A DNA stretch of 45,869 bases from Arthrobacter sp. Bi83 (GTDB taxonomy: Bacteria; Actinomycetota; Actinomycetes; Actinomycetales; Micrococcaceae), in assembly GCF_918698095.1 (NCBI RefSeq), contig NZ_CAKKLY010000038.1:1-45869 (forward strand). The letters are read 5' to 3'. Below the pieces are notes generated by a model. It did no database searches, had not been told where the DNA came from, and worked only from the letters and a program-made list of their open reading frames with translations. Positions 1 through 8,304 of this stretch are shown here, piece after piece. Position 1 is the first letter of the stretch. Each line of letters starts with the position of its first letter. Position numbers and translations under genes: made by a program.

Positions 1-2
1 CG

Positions 3-626
3 GCTGCCCCACCCAGAATTGCGCCGCCGCAAACCGCCCCGGAGGATATCTCGCCATATCCCGGAGCCCGGCCGGCCCCGGAGCCAAGGGCCGAACTGAG
101 GCAGAACCTGTTCAAGGCGGCCTTCGTGGTGGCACTGCTCGGAGTGGCCGGCCTGCTCACCTGGACACTGACTTCGCTGCTGGCCACCGCAACGCTGGAG
201 GCCGCGAAACAGCCGGGTGCCTCCAACGGGCAGGCCTCCGCCGCCGCTCCGTCCGCATCGCCGCGCCCCAAGCTCCCACTCAAGGGCGTGAGCCCGCTGG
301 ACTTCAGGGTTGGCGACTGTTTCAAGGATTTTGACCCATCAGCAACCGGCGCCACCGTGGTGGCGTGCACCACCGAGCACTCGGCGCAGCTCGTGGCAGC
401 CCACCGCTACCCTGCCGGGGACTCCTACCCCGGCAGGGTAGCGATGAAAGCCAAGGCGCGGGAGGCTTGCCAAGCTGCGGCCCTGACCAGCAAATCCAAC
501 GCTTATGTGCTGAGCTACAGGCTTGCCTACCCCAGCAGCGACAGCTGGGGCCAAGGCGACCGCCGCGTCGACTGCTACGTCATCGCGGACGCGGGCAACA
601 TCATCAAGGCCAGCCTGCTCCCTTAG
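3..626 (+). CDS. Membrane protein with septum-formation-like domain (5' truncated)
   Basis: The reading frame is open to the left edge, so the true start lies outside; a GTG at 126 is only an internal candidate. The visible part has a Pro/Ala-rich cytoplasmic stretch, one transmembrane helix (about residues 39-62 of the visible frame), an Ala/Ser/Pro linker and an extracellular domain with VGDCF, VACTTEHSAQ and DCYV cysteine motifs. This pattern resembles the actinobacterial 'septum formation' family (PF13845-like). The role in the cell envelope is inferred from the family only. It converges on clpB, and both stop codons sit in one hairpin. Confidence 0.6.
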   Translation, partial: AAPPRIAPPQTAPEDISPYPGARPAPEPRAELRQNLFKAAFVVALLGVAGLLTWTLTSLLATATLEAAKQPGASNGQASAAAPSASPRPKLPLKGVSPLDFRVGDCFKDFDPSATGATVVACTTEHSAQLVAAHRYPAGDSYPGRVAMKAKAREACQAAALTSKSNAYVLSYRLAYPSSDSWGQGDRRVDCYVIADAGNIIKASLLP

Positions 627-667
627 TCGCGGGCGGGCGTCCCCTAGGCGCGGGCGGGCGGCGACTA
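624..667. terminator. Shared hairpin between convergent gene ends
   Basis: TAGTCGC (624-630) pairs with GCGACTA (661-667). Each arm contains the TAG stop of one converging gene. The interior holds a 12-bp direct repeat, CGCGGGCGGGCG, at 628-639 and 649-660. It looks like a compact bidirectional termination structure, but there is no T-run. Confidence 0.4.
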
Positions 668-3322
668 GCCCTTGCGGCGGACCGAAAGGCCGCTTCCGGC
701 GGGAGCGCCGCCACCGGGTCCTGCCATGGCCTCGAGCCCCTCAATGGTGAGTTCGTCGACGTCGGCGGCCGTGTCCACAAGCACAGTGTCGCCGTCCGCG
801 ATTCCGCCGGCGAGGATGGCCTTGGCGAGGCGGTCGCCGATCTCGCGCTGGACCAGCCGTCGCAGCGGGCGGGCGCCGTACGCCGGGTCGAAGCCGGACA
901 TCGCCAGCCAGGCGCGGGCACTGTCGGTCACTTCGAGCGAGAGCCGCCGCTCGTAAAGCCGGCCGGACAGCTCTGCCACCTGCAGCTCCACGATCCTGGC
1001 GAGTTCGTCCACTGTCAGGGGGTCGAACAGCACCACCTCGTCCAGCCGGTTCAGGAACTCCGGCTTGAAGGACGCGTTCACCGTAGCCATCACGGCATTG
1101 CGTTTGGCCTCGGCGTCCAGGATGGGGTCCACCAGGAACTGGCTGCCCAGGTTGGACGTCAGCACCAAAATCGCGTTGCGGAAGTCCACGGTGCGGCCCT
1201 GGCCGTCGGTGAGGCGGCCGTCGTCGAGCACCTGCAGAAGGATGTCGAAGACCTCCGGGTGCGCCTTTTCAACCTCGTCGAGCAGCACTACGGAATACGG
1301 CCGACGGCGGACGGCCTCGGTCAGCTGACCGCCTTCCTCGTAGCCCACGTAGCCGGGGGGCGCCCCCACGAGCCGCGCCACGGAATGCTTCTCGCTGTAC
1401 TCGGACATGTCGATCCGCACCATGGCGCGTTCGTCGTCGAACAGGAAGTCCGCGAGCGCCTTGGCCAGTTCGGTCTTGCCCACGCCGGTGGGGCCGAGGA
1501 ACAGGAAGGAGCCGGTGGGGCGGTTCGGATCGCTGATGCCGGCGCGGGCGCGGCGGACGGCGTCGGACACGGCGGCCACGGCCTTGGACTGGCCGATCAG
1601 GCGCCTGCCGAGTTCCTCCTCCATGTGGAGCAGCTTCTGGCTTTCACCCTGCAGCATGCGGCCGGCGGGGATGCCGGTCCAGGCCGAGATGACCTCGGCG
1701 ATGTCGTCAGCAGTGACCTGCTCCGCCACCATCTGACCGGACTTGTCCGTGACGGCGGCCTCGGCTTCTGCGGCGGCGTTCAGTTCGCGCTCCAGCGCCG
1801 GAATCTCGCCGTAGAGTACGCGCGAGGCGGTCTCGAGGTCGCCTTCACGCTGGGCCTTGTCCGCGGCGGACCGAAGCTCGTCCAACTTGGCCTTCAGGTC
1901 TCCCACGCGGTTCAGGCCTGCCTTCTCCGCCTCCCAGCGGGAGTTCAGGGCGGCGAGTTCCTCTTTCCTGTCCGCCATGTCCGCGCGCAACGCGGCAAGA
2001 CGCTCCACCGAGGACGCGTCCTTCTCGTTGGCGAGGGCCAGCTCCTCCATGGTGAGCCTGTCCACCTGTCGGCGCAGCTGGTCAATTTCCTCCGGCGCGG
2101 AGTCGATCTCCATCCGCAGCCTGGAGGCGGCCTCGTCCACGAGGTCGATGGCCTTGTCCGGCAATTGGCGCCCGGAAATGTACCGGTTGGAAAGCGACGC
2201 CGCCGCCACCAGCGCGGAGTCCGCGATGGCCACCTTGTGGTGGGCCTCGTAGCGCTCCTTCAGGCCGCGGAGGATGCCGATTGTGTCATCCACGCTCGGC
2301 TCACCCACGTACACCTGCTGGAAGCGGCGCTCCAGAGCGGGGTCCTTTTCGATGTTCTCGCGGTACTCGTCAAGCGTGGTGGCACCGATCAGGCGCAGCT
2401 CGCCGCGGGCCAGCATGGGCTTGAGCATGTTGCCGGCGTCCATGGAGCTCTCGCCCGTGGCGCCGGCGCCCACCACGGTGTGGATCTCGTCGATGAACGT
2501 AACGATCTGGCCGTCCGAGTTCTTGATTTCCTCCAATACGGCCTTGAGCCGCTCCTCGAACTCGCCGCGGTACTTTGCACCGGCCACCATGGACGCGAGG
2601 TCCAGCGCGATGAGGGTCTTGCCGCGCAGGCTTTCCGGCACGTCGCCGGCCACGATCCGTTGGGCCAGGCCCTCGACGACGGCCGTCTTGCCCACGCCGG
2701 GTTCGCCGATGATCACGGGGTTGTTCTTGGTGCGCCGGCTCAGCACCTGGATGATGCGCCGTATTTCCGTATCGCGGCCGATCACCGGGTCCAGCTTCCC
2801 GGAGCGGGCCATGGCGGTCAGGTCCGTACCGAATTTTTCCAGGGCTTGGAACGTGTTTTCGGGATCAGGGCTGTTGACGGTGCGGTCCCCGCGCACCCCG
2901 GGCACCGCGGCGAGCAGCGCTTCGTGGGAGGCGCCGGCGTCGCGCAAAAGCTTTCCGACGCCGTCGCTCCCGGCCGAAAGGCCCAGCAGCAGGTGCTCGG
3001 TGGAGACAAACGAGTCCCCGAGCCTGTCCGCCTCGTTCTGCGCGGTCTGGATGGCCTGCAGGGCCGTGCGGGACAGCTGCGCCTGTTGGACGGAGCTTCC
3101 CGACGTTGCGGGCAGTTTCTTGATGGCCGTGCTGGCCTGCACGCTGACGGCATCCGCGTCCGTCCCGGTGGCGCGGAGCAGGGCGACGGCGACGCCGTCC
3201 CGCTGGTCCATCAGCGCCTTCAGCAAGTGGGCCGGCTCCACCTGGGGATTTCCGGCCGTTGACGCGTTCATGGCTGCCGCAGAGAGAGCCTCCTGGCTCT
3301 TGGTGGTGAATTTGGCGTCCAA
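665..3322 (-). CDS. clpB: ATP-dependent disaggregase ClpB
   Basis: Hexameric AAA+ chaperone that works with DnaK to pull proteins out of aggregates in the cytoplasm. The 885-aa product has an N domain (about 1-145), NBD1 with Walker A GEPGVGKT (206-213) and Walker B TFIDEIH, a long coiled-coil M domain (about 405-525) and NBD2 with Walker A GPTGVGKT (610-617). Length is normal for ClpB. I chose the TTG at 3322 because GGAAGGAG lies just upstream and the protein then begins with the usual DAKFTTKSQEAL; the frame stays open further upstream to 3553. An HspR-type HAIR element lies about 30 bp upstream, so it is probably a heat-shock gene repressed by HspR. Confidence 0.96.
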   Translation of the reverse strand: MDAKFTTKSQEALSAAAMNASTAGNPQVEPAHLLKALMDQRDGVAVALLRATGTDADAVSVQASTAIKKLPATSGSSVQQAQLSRTALQAIQTAQNEADRLGDSFVSTEHLLLGLSAGSDGVGKLLRDAGASHEALLAAVPGVRGDRTVNSPDPENTFQALEKFGTDLTAMARSGKLDPVIGRDTEIRRIIQVLSRRTKNNPVIIGEPGVGKTAVVEGLAQRIVAGDVPESLRGKTLIALDLASMVAGAKYRGEFEERLKAVLEEIKNSDGQIVTFIDEIHTVVGAGATGESSMDAGNMLKPMLARGELRLIGATTLDEYRENIEKDPALERRFQQVYVGEPSVDDTIGILRGLKERYEAHHKVAIADSALVAAASLSNRYISGRQLPDKAIDLVDEAASRLRMEIDSAPEEIDQLRRQVDRLTMEELALANEKDASSVERLAALRADMADRKEELAALNSRWEAEKAGLNRVGDLKAKLDELRSAADKAQREGDLETASRVLYGEIPALERELNAAAEAEAAVTDKSGQMVAEQVTADDIAEVISAWTGIPAGRMLQGESQKLLHMEEELGRRLIGQSKAVAAVSDAVRRARAGISDPNRPTGSFLFLGPTGVGKTELAKALADFLFDDERAMVRIDMSEYSEKHSVARLVGAPPGYVGYEEGGQLTEAVRRRPYSVVLLDEVEKAHPEVFDILLQVLDDGRLTDGQGRTVDFRNAILVLTSNLGSQFLVDPILDAEAKRNAVMATVNASFKPEFLNRLDEVVLFDPLTVDELARIVELQVAELSGRLYERRLSLEVTDSARAWLAMSGFDPAYGARPLRRLVQREIGDRLAKAILAGGIADGDTVLVDTAADVDELTIEGLEAMAGPGGGAPAGSGLSVRRKG

Positions 3323-3354
3323 AGAGAGCTCCTTCCGGGATGCGATTAAGTAAA

Positions 3355-3373
3355 TTGAGTCTAATACGCTCAA
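3355..3373. promoter_or_regulatory. HAIR element (HspR operator) of clpB
   Basis: TTGAGT-N7-GCTCAA at 3355-3373 matches the HAIR consensus CTTGAGT-N7-ACTCAAG with one mismatch in the core half-sites. It lies just upstream of the clpB start. In actinobacteria HspR binds this element and represses clpB and dnaK. Confidence 0.8.
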
Positions 3374-3490
3374 CTTTGCCAAAAGACGCTGAGAGGTCCA
3401 AGTTTGCCCACAGCGAACGGCCCTTTCGGGGCAGATGAACTTCGGGAAAACCATAGCCCTTGAACTGTATCCCTGCCACCGGAATCCCCC

Positions 3491-3496
3491 TAGGAT
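3491..3496 (+). promoter_or_regulatory. Probable -10 box of the YCII-like gene
   Basis: TAGGAT lies 55 bp before the ATG at 3552 and fits the TANNNT -10 form seen before several other genes here. No convincing -35 is visible. Confidence 0.35.
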
Positions 3497-3551
3497 CGAC
3501 CCGTGACCAGCGATGATGGTTTCATCAGCACACTCGAGAAGAGGACCTGAC

Positions 3552-3887
3552 ATGACGAAGTTTGTTGTTCTTTACAACGCCCCGCAGTCGGCACAAGCGC
3601 AAATGGCTGAGAGCACCCCCGAGGCCGCCCAAGAAGGCATGAAGGCCTGGATGGAGTGGGCCCAGCGGGCGGGTGGCGGCATCGTGGACATGGGTAATCC
3701 GCTGGGCGCCGGCAAAGAGGTCAGCGCCACCGGAACCTCCGACACCAGCACGAACGTGGGCGGGTACGGCATCCTTCAGGCAGAGGACATGGACGGCGCC
3801 CTGGCCCTGCTCGAGGGCCACCCGCACCTGATGATGCCCGGCGCCAACATCCAGGTCTACGAGGCCCTCGACATCCCGGGCATGTAA
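3552..3887 (+). CDS. YCII-related domain protein
   Basis: A 111-aa soluble protein starting MTKFVVLYNAP, with a single ferredoxin-like fold expected from the YCII/DGPF pattern (FVVLYNA at the N-terminus, MDGALALLEGHPHL and a C-terminal IQVYEAL). Related proteins are small and mostly of unknown function; some act as chlorohydrolase-like or extracytoplasmic-sigma partners. The ATG at 3552 was chosen over 3513 because AGAAGAGGA precedes it at a proper distance. It is divergent from clpB and stands alone. Confidence 0.7.
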   Translation: MTKFVVLYNAPQSAQAQMAESTPEAAQEGMKAWMEWAQRAGGGIVDMGNPLGAGKEVSATGTSDTSTNVGGYGILQAEDMDGALALLEGHPHLMMPGANIQVYEALDIPGM

Positions 3888-4033
3888 CGGAGGGAGGCGA
3901 CGCGGGATGACGGGCGAAGCCTCTGCTATGGCCTAAGCTGCGCAGCCGGCGTTACTCTGGGGCCAAGCAGTTGTCGCGCTATCGCCTCGGGCTGATCCGC
4001 GTCATCAGGTGCCGTTCTGTGATGTGAGGGATC

Positions 4034-5191
4034 ATGACTGGACCGTCCACTCCGCGGAAGCTGGCAGGACGGGTTCCGGCCGCCGTCTTGGCCTTGGCGT
4101 TGCTCCTGACCGGATGCCAGCAAGACCCGCCGCAGCCCCCGCCGTCGAGCCCGCCACCCACAACCGGCTCGCCGGGAACATCGAGCCCGCCAGCGCCTTC
4201 CCCGACCGCAACATCGCGGCCGACCGAAACACCAAGCCCCAGCGCAACGCCCACTCAGTCGGAGCCGGCAGAACCCTCTGTCCACTTCACGGCGCAAGGC
4301 GACGTGGGCCTCGGCGACGGGGCCCGGCGCGTTCTGGACACCATTGCCGGGCTCCGGCCGCAGCTGAATCTCGGACTGGGGGATTACTCCTACGAGGCCG
4401 GGCTCGAGCAGGAGTTCTGCGACATGGTCACGGGTAAACTGGGCTCCGATTTTCCCTACCAGGTCGTCACGGGAAACCACGAAAGTGATGGCCACGACGG
4501 CGACATCCAGAACATCGTCAGGTGCCTGCCCAACAAACTGCCGGGCCTCCAGGGGGACTACGGCACGCAGTGGTACGTCGATGTCCCGGAACGGAACCCC
4601 CTGGTGCGGTTCGTCATGGTGTCTCCCGGCATTGACTTCCACGACGGAAAAAACCTGGACTATTCAAGGAACAGCGAGCGCTGGCGCTGGACCGCGGCGG
4701 CCCTGGACGGAGCAGAGTCGAAGCGGATTCCCTGGACCGTGGTGGGCATGCACGCACCCTGCCTCAGCGTGGGCAAGTACGAGTGCCAGCCGGGCAAGGA
4801 CTTCATGAACTTGCTGGTGGACAAGAACGTTGACCTGGTGCTGACGGGGCATGAACACACGTACCAGCGGACGCACCAGCTCCGCATCGGTGTTCCGTGT
4901 GCCAATGTCGTGCCCGACGCTTTTTCGACAGGCTGCATTGCTGATTCCGATCAAAGCATGGTCCACGGTGCCGGAACGGTTTTCGCAACTGTGGGCACGG
5001 GCGGGGTGGGCTTCTACGACGTGCACGGCGACGATTCCGAAGCCCGGTACTTTGCCGCCATGGCGGGCAGAAACCGCGATGCGGCACTGGGCACCCTGGA
5101 CGTCACCGCCACGGCAGGCCGGCTCTCCGCCAGGTTCGTCCCCGCCGAAGGCTACAGCTTCACAGACGACTTCACCATTGAACGGAAGTAG
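4034..5191 (+). CDS. Secreted metallophosphoesterase lipoprotein
   Basis: 385 aa with a lipoprotein signal (hydrophobic stretch ending LLTGC, lipid-modified Cys about residue 28) followed by a Pro/Ser/Thr-rich linker to about residue 80. The catalytic domain carries calcineurin-like phosphoesterase motifs: QGDVG, GLGDYSYE, TGNHES, GMHAP and LTGHEHTYQ, which bind two metals. Purple acid phosphatase-type or other phosphoesterase activity outside the membrane is likely; the substrate is unknown. GAGGGATC precedes the ATG. It converges with the GH16-type gene, leaving only 16 bp between stop codons. Confidence 0.82.
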   Translation: MTGPSTPRKLAGRVPAAVLALALLLTGCQQDPPQPPPSSPPPTTGSPGTSSPPAPSPTATSRPTETPSPSATPTQSEPAEPSVHFTAQGDVGLGDGARRVLDTIAGLRPQLNLGLGDYSYEAGLEQEFCDMVTGKLGSDFPYQVVTGNHESDGHDGDIQNIVRCLPNKLPGLQGDYGTQWYVDVPERNPLVRFVMVSPGIDFHDGKNLDYSRNSERWRWTAAALDGAESKRIPWTVVGMHAPCLSVGKYECQPGKDFMNLLVDKNVDLVLTGHEHTYQRTHQLRIGVPCANVVPDAFSTGCIADSDQSMVHGAGTVFATVGTGGVGFYDVHGDDSEARYFAAMAGRNRDAALGTLDVTATAGRLSARFVPAEGYSFTDDFTIERK

Positions 5192-5207
5192 TTCTTACCA
5201 CTCCCCC

Positions 5208-6116
5208 TCAGCCGCGTTTCCAGACGGCCACCCAGTCCACGGATACGTGTCCCGCCGTCTCGGGCTCCGGGCATCCCCGCAGGCAGGACTCAGTCTGAAG
5301 GATGTAGTGCATGGGGGTCGTCGGCGTGCTCTCCGTTCCTGCTCCGAGTGAGCGGCCGTCGAGGAAAAACTCGACCTTGCCCGGGCTCCACTCCATCGTG
5401 GCGACGTGCCACGTCTCGAACGTTGCCCGGGAGTCGAACAGGTCTTGGTCCTGCGGGTCTTTGCCCATTTTGTGCACGGCACCGTAGAACGTCTTGGAAA
5501 GGTCGCCTTCAGGGAAATCGACCTCGCCGTCCCGCGGCCACGCCCCGCTGTCCGGCCACAGGAGCCACGCTGTCTTGAAGCCCGGCAGGGAATCGGCCTT
5601 GAAGCGGACCGAATACCTTCCGTAGAGCAGGCTGTTGGCCCGGTGCGGGTTCGAACTGTCATTCGGGATCTTGGGTGTGGGCGCGGCGCCCATGGAGACG
5701 CCGTCCTCGGAATGGAGGTACCAGTCCAGGGTCCCGTCCTTCACGCTCAGCACCTTGGACGGGTAGTAGCCCGATTTCGTTCCCGTCTGTCCCGCCGTGT
5801 CAGGGGTCCCGTCCTTGTATCCCTCGCTCCACATCTGGCCGTACGCATCGCCCGGGAAACTGCCCACGGGAACGTTGCCCTTGTCGAAGTCCTCGAGGAA
5901 CACCTGTTTCCAGCCGGGCAGGTCACCCACCGGCAGTTTGCTGATGAGGGGGTCGACAGGGGGCAGCTCCCCGAGCGGTAACCGCCGGGCTTCGTTGGCC
6001 ACGGATCCGCATCCGGCGAGCATCACCATCGCCGCGAGCGTGGCCAGGCTCCGGAGGCCGTAACGGCGCCGCCGGCCCCGGCGCGGACGGATGCTCCACT
6101 GGGCTGAGAAAAACAT
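5208..6116 (-). CDS. GH16-type glycan hydrolase lipoprotein
   Basis: 302 aa. The N-terminus has an Arg-rich start and a hydrophobic stretch ending MLAGC, a lipobox. The main domain looks like a glycoside hydrolase family 16 jelly roll: the DGEVDFPEGD motif gives the E-x-D-x-x-E catalytic signature, with WHVATMEWSPGKVEFFLDG and a C-terminal VDWVAVW strand typical of the family. It probably cuts a beta-glucan or galactan at the cell surface. It is divergent from the polysaccharide locus across about 260 bp and may trim or release the polymer made there; that link is inferred from position. Confidence 0.78.
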   Translation of the reverse strand: MFFSAQWSIRPRRGRRRRYGLRSLATLAAMVMLAGCGSVANEARRLPLGELPPVDPLISKLPVGDLPGWKQVFLEDFDKGNVPVGSFPGDAYGQMWSEGYKDGTPDTAGQTGTKSGYYPSKVLSVKDGTLDWYLHSEDGVSMGAAPTPKIPNDSSNPHRANSLLYGRYSVRFKADSLPGFKTAWLLWPDSGAWPRDGEVDFPEGDLSKTFYGAVHKMGKDPQDQDLFDSRATFETWHVATMEWSPGKVEFFLDGRSLGAGTESTPTTPMHYILQTESCLRGCPEPETAGHVSVDWVAVWKRG

Positions 6117-6162
6117 GCGGCAAGTCTGGCACCACGAACTTCACGCTTCCTAGGATTTAGCG

Positions 6163-6240
6163 ACCCCCAAAACTGGGGGTTGCGCCGATCCCGGCGTTCA
6201 TCGACCCCCAAAAGTGGGGTGACCCCAAGGAACCCCAAGG
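6163..6240. promoter_or_regulatory. Two ACCCCC/GGGGGT palindromes and trailing half-sites
   Basis: Palindrome 1, ACCCCCA-AAAC-TGGGGGT (6163-6180), and palindrome 2, ACCCCCA-AAAG-TGGGGT (6204-6220), share the lead CGACCCCCAAAA and start 41 bp apart, close to four helical turns. Two ACCCCAAGG copies follow at 6222-6230 and 6232-6240, ten bases apart. They sit between the divergent GH16 and GT2 genes, upstream of an AT-rich stretch. This looks like an operator array for a dimeric regulator. The regulator is unknown. Confidence 0.55.
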
Positions 6241-6247
6241 TTTTCCC

Positions 6248-6270
6248 AAGTTGATAAATAAAACATAAAC
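6248..6270 (+). promoter_or_regulatory. AT-rich promoter candidate of the polysaccharide locus
   Basis: A short A/T-rich stretch (TTGATAAATAAAACATAAACG) stands out from the GC-rich surroundings just after the palindrome array. TTGATA and CATAAA are possible -35-like and -10-like elements, but their spacing is not ideal. Confidence 0.35.
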
Positions 6271-6299
6271 GAGGGGGAGTGCACGCAAGTTGCCTCCGA

Positions 6300-6352
6300 C
6301 GCAGCAGCAAACGCTTTGGTCTACTTCCCGGGAGACCGGGAAGGCTGCTGCG
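6300..6352 (+). ncRNA. Possible structured leader RNA of the polysaccharide operon
   Basis: CGCAGCAGC (6300-6308) pairs with GCTGCTGCG (6344-6352). Inside, CTTCCCGG (6324-6331) and CCGGGAAG (6336-6343) form a perfect hairpin capped by GAGA, a GNRA tetraloop. A 15-nt purine/pyrimidine-mixed bulge (6309-6323) remains on the 5' side. The structure ends about 30-40 nt before the first start codon. I do not recognise it as a known riboswitch class; it resembles a c-di-GMP-I riboswitch only in having a GNRA-capped helix. Confidence 0.4.
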
Positions 6353-6380
6353 GGTTGGCAAAGGCATACAACTCCATTGA

Positions 6381-7244
6381 GTGGTGAGGCTAGTGACCAT
6401 CCCTGTTCTTGTTTCCAGTCTGCGCGCAGACTTACCTGCTCCATCGCCCTTGGCTTCGGTCAGCGTGGTTATCCCCACCCTGAATGAGGCCAAGAATCTT
6501 CCTTGGGTCCTTCGACGAATGCCCTCCTATGTAGACGAAGTGGTGATCGTCGACGGCCGTTCCCTGGATAGCACAGTAGACGTCGCCCGCGCCCTCCGCC
6601 TCGACGTCGTGGTGGTTTCCGAACCGCAGGCCGGCAAGGGCTTCGCGGTGCGGGCCGGCCTGGCCGCAGCCTCCGGCGACATCATCGTCATGCTCGATGC
6701 AGACGGGAGCATGGACCCCCAGGAGATCGGCTGGTTCGTTTCCCCGCTTCAGCACGAATTCGACTTCGTCAAGGGTTCCCGCTACGTCACGGGCGGAGGT
6801 TCCGAGGACATCACGTTGCTTCGCAGCACCGGCAACCGGGCGTTGACCGGCCTGGCCAACCTCGTGCTCCACAGCGATTTCTCGGATCTCTGCTACGGCT
6901 ACATCGCGATGCGCCGTGAGTGCCTGCAGATCCTGGAGCTCCAGTCTGAGGGCTTCGAGATTGAGACGGAACTGATTGTCCGCGCCTCCAGGGCCGGGCT
7001 GCGGATCGCAGAGGTCCCCAGCAACGAGCTCAACCGCATCTCCGGCAACTCGAACCTCCACACTTTTCGCGACGGCTGGCGCGTCCTCCGGACCCTTGCC
7101 CGCGAGTGCGTCGGGTGGGAGGCGCCCACGGCTGGCGCCCGGCCGGAGGCACTCAGGCGCGTGAAGTACAAGTACCCAAGCATTTCCCTTCCTCACATTC
7201 CAACCGATCCCCAGACTGTCCTGGGCCTCATGGCGGGCGACTAA
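6381..7244 (+). CDS. Family 2 glycosyltransferase
   Basis: 287 aa GT-A-fold enzyme. VSVVIPTLNEAKNL opens the fold, VIVDGRSLDST and QAGKGFAVRAGL follow, and LDADGS gives the DxD metal/nucleotide-sugar motif. The pattern is closest to dolichyl-phosphate/polyprenyl-phosphate glycosyltransferases, but there is no C-terminal membrane domain, so it probably works at the inner face of the membrane. Start is uncertain: GTG 6381, or GTG 6393 with GGTGAGG before it. It is the first gene of the polysaccharide operon. Confidence 0.85.
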   Translation: MVRLVTIPVLVSSLRADLPAPSPLASVSVVIPTLNEAKNLPWVLRRMPSYVDEVVIVDGRSLDSTVDVARALRLDVVVVSEPQAGKGFAVRAGLAAASGDIIVMLDADGSMDPQEIGWFVSPLQHEFDFVKGSRYVTGGGSEDITLLRSTGNRALTGLANLVLHSDFSDLCYGYIAMRRECLQILELQSEGFEIETELIVRASRAGLRIAEVPSNELNRISGNSNLHTFRDGWRVLRTLARECVGWEAPTAGARPEALRRVKYKYPSISLPHIPTDPQTVLGLMAGD

Positions 7245-7245
7245 C

Positions 7246-8244
7246 ATGCATCATACTGAGGGCTTGCCGGCGGTTTCCGTCGTGATCTGCTCCTACACGG
7301 AGGATCGCTGGGACCTGCTGATGTCAGCCGTTGAGTCTGTCCGGGGCCAGTCGGTTCCGCCGGAGCAGACGATTGTGGTTGTCGACTACAACATGGACCT
7401 CTACAAGAGGCTCATTTTCACGGTGTCGGACGTCGTGATCCTGGAAAACACCGGCCCAAAGGGCCTGTCCGGGGCACGCAACACGGGCGCCGCCGCCGCC
7501 ACCGCCGGCATCGTTGCCTTCCTGGACGACGACGCCCAGGCGGCACCGGACTGGCTGGAACGCCTGACGGCGCTCTACGACGACCACGATGTCCTGGCGG
7601 TGGGCGGACGAGCCGTTCCCGTGTGGGAAAAGGGGCGTCCGGGCTATTTCGCGGAGGAGCTCGACTGGATCGTCGGCTGCACCCACCGGGGGATGCCAAG
7701 GGTGGCCGCGGAAGTGCGCAACGTGATCGGCGCGAACATGTCATTCCGCTCCGAGGTACTGGACGTCGTGGGTGGCTTCAACACCTCCCTGGGCCGACAA
7801 AATTCCTTGCCGCTCGGCTGCGAGGAAACGGAGATCTGCATCAGGGCGGTCATCGGCACGCCGGGCGCCCGTGTGGTGTACGAACCCGCTGCCCTCGTGC
7901 ATCACTTCGTTCCCGCCCAGCGCGGCACCTTGAACTACATGCTGCGGCGCGCCTGGTCCGAGGGCATTTCCAAGGCACAGGTCAGCAAGATTGTCGGGCA
8001 CAAGCGGGCACTCGGACCGGAACGGCGCTACGTCCGGCAGATTCTGCCCCGTGCGGTGTTCGTCGGCATCAGGGATCGGGTCCAGGGCAAGGATCCGGCG
8101 GGCCTGGGCCGCGCCATGACCATCATCGCCGTACTGGCCGTCACCACCTGCGGGTACGTCCGCGGGCGGCGCCTGCCAGCAGCCCCCATAGACGCGGAAT
8201 CGAAGCAAAACGGAGCACGACCCAGCTGGAGGGAAGTCAATTGA
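7246..8244 (+). CDS. Family 2 glycosyltransferase
   Basis: 332 aa. VSVVICSYTEDRWDLL, GLSGARNTG and FLDDDAQ (DxD) mark a GT2 catalytic domain; GCEETEIC fits the usual ED-type catalytic base motif. A hydrophobic segment near the C-terminus (about 285-305) could anchor it to the membrane. It starts 1 nt after the previous stop codon, so it is probably translated together with it. It probably adds a sugar to the lipid-linked repeat unit of the locus. Confidence 0.87.
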   Translation: MHHTEGLPAVSVVICSYTEDRWDLLMSAVESVRGQSVPPEQTIVVVDYNMDLYKRLIFTVSDVVILENTGPKGLSGARNTGAAAATAGIVAFLDDDAQAAPDWLERLTALYDDHDVLAVGGRAVPVWEKGRPGYFAEELDWIVGCTHRGMPRVAAEVRNVIGANMSFRSEVLDVVGGFNTSLGRQNSLPLGCEETEICIRAVIGTPGARVVYEPAALVHHFVPAQRGTLNYMLRRAWSEGISKAQVSKIVGHKRALGPERRYVRQILPRAVFVGIRDRVQGKDPAGLGRAMTIIAVLAVTTCGYVRGRRLPAAPIDAESKQNGARPSWREVN

Positions 8245-8304
8245 TTTGCATTAATCCAAAACACAGCCACGCCTTAACCGCCACGCCAGCCGGAAGCGCA
8301 GATC

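Noticed and set aside
365..3262. A 965-codon open frame on the opposite strand of clpB
   Set aside because: ClpB is complete with all motifs on the minus strand. The plus frame is a codon-shadow of GC-rich DNA and has no ribosome site or recognisable domain.
6300..6352. c-di-GMP-I riboswitch before the first glycosyltransferase gene
   Set aside because: A GNRA-capped helix is present, but the GGGCAAACC and GACGCAAAGCC core motifs of the class are missing, so only a generic structured leader is claimed.
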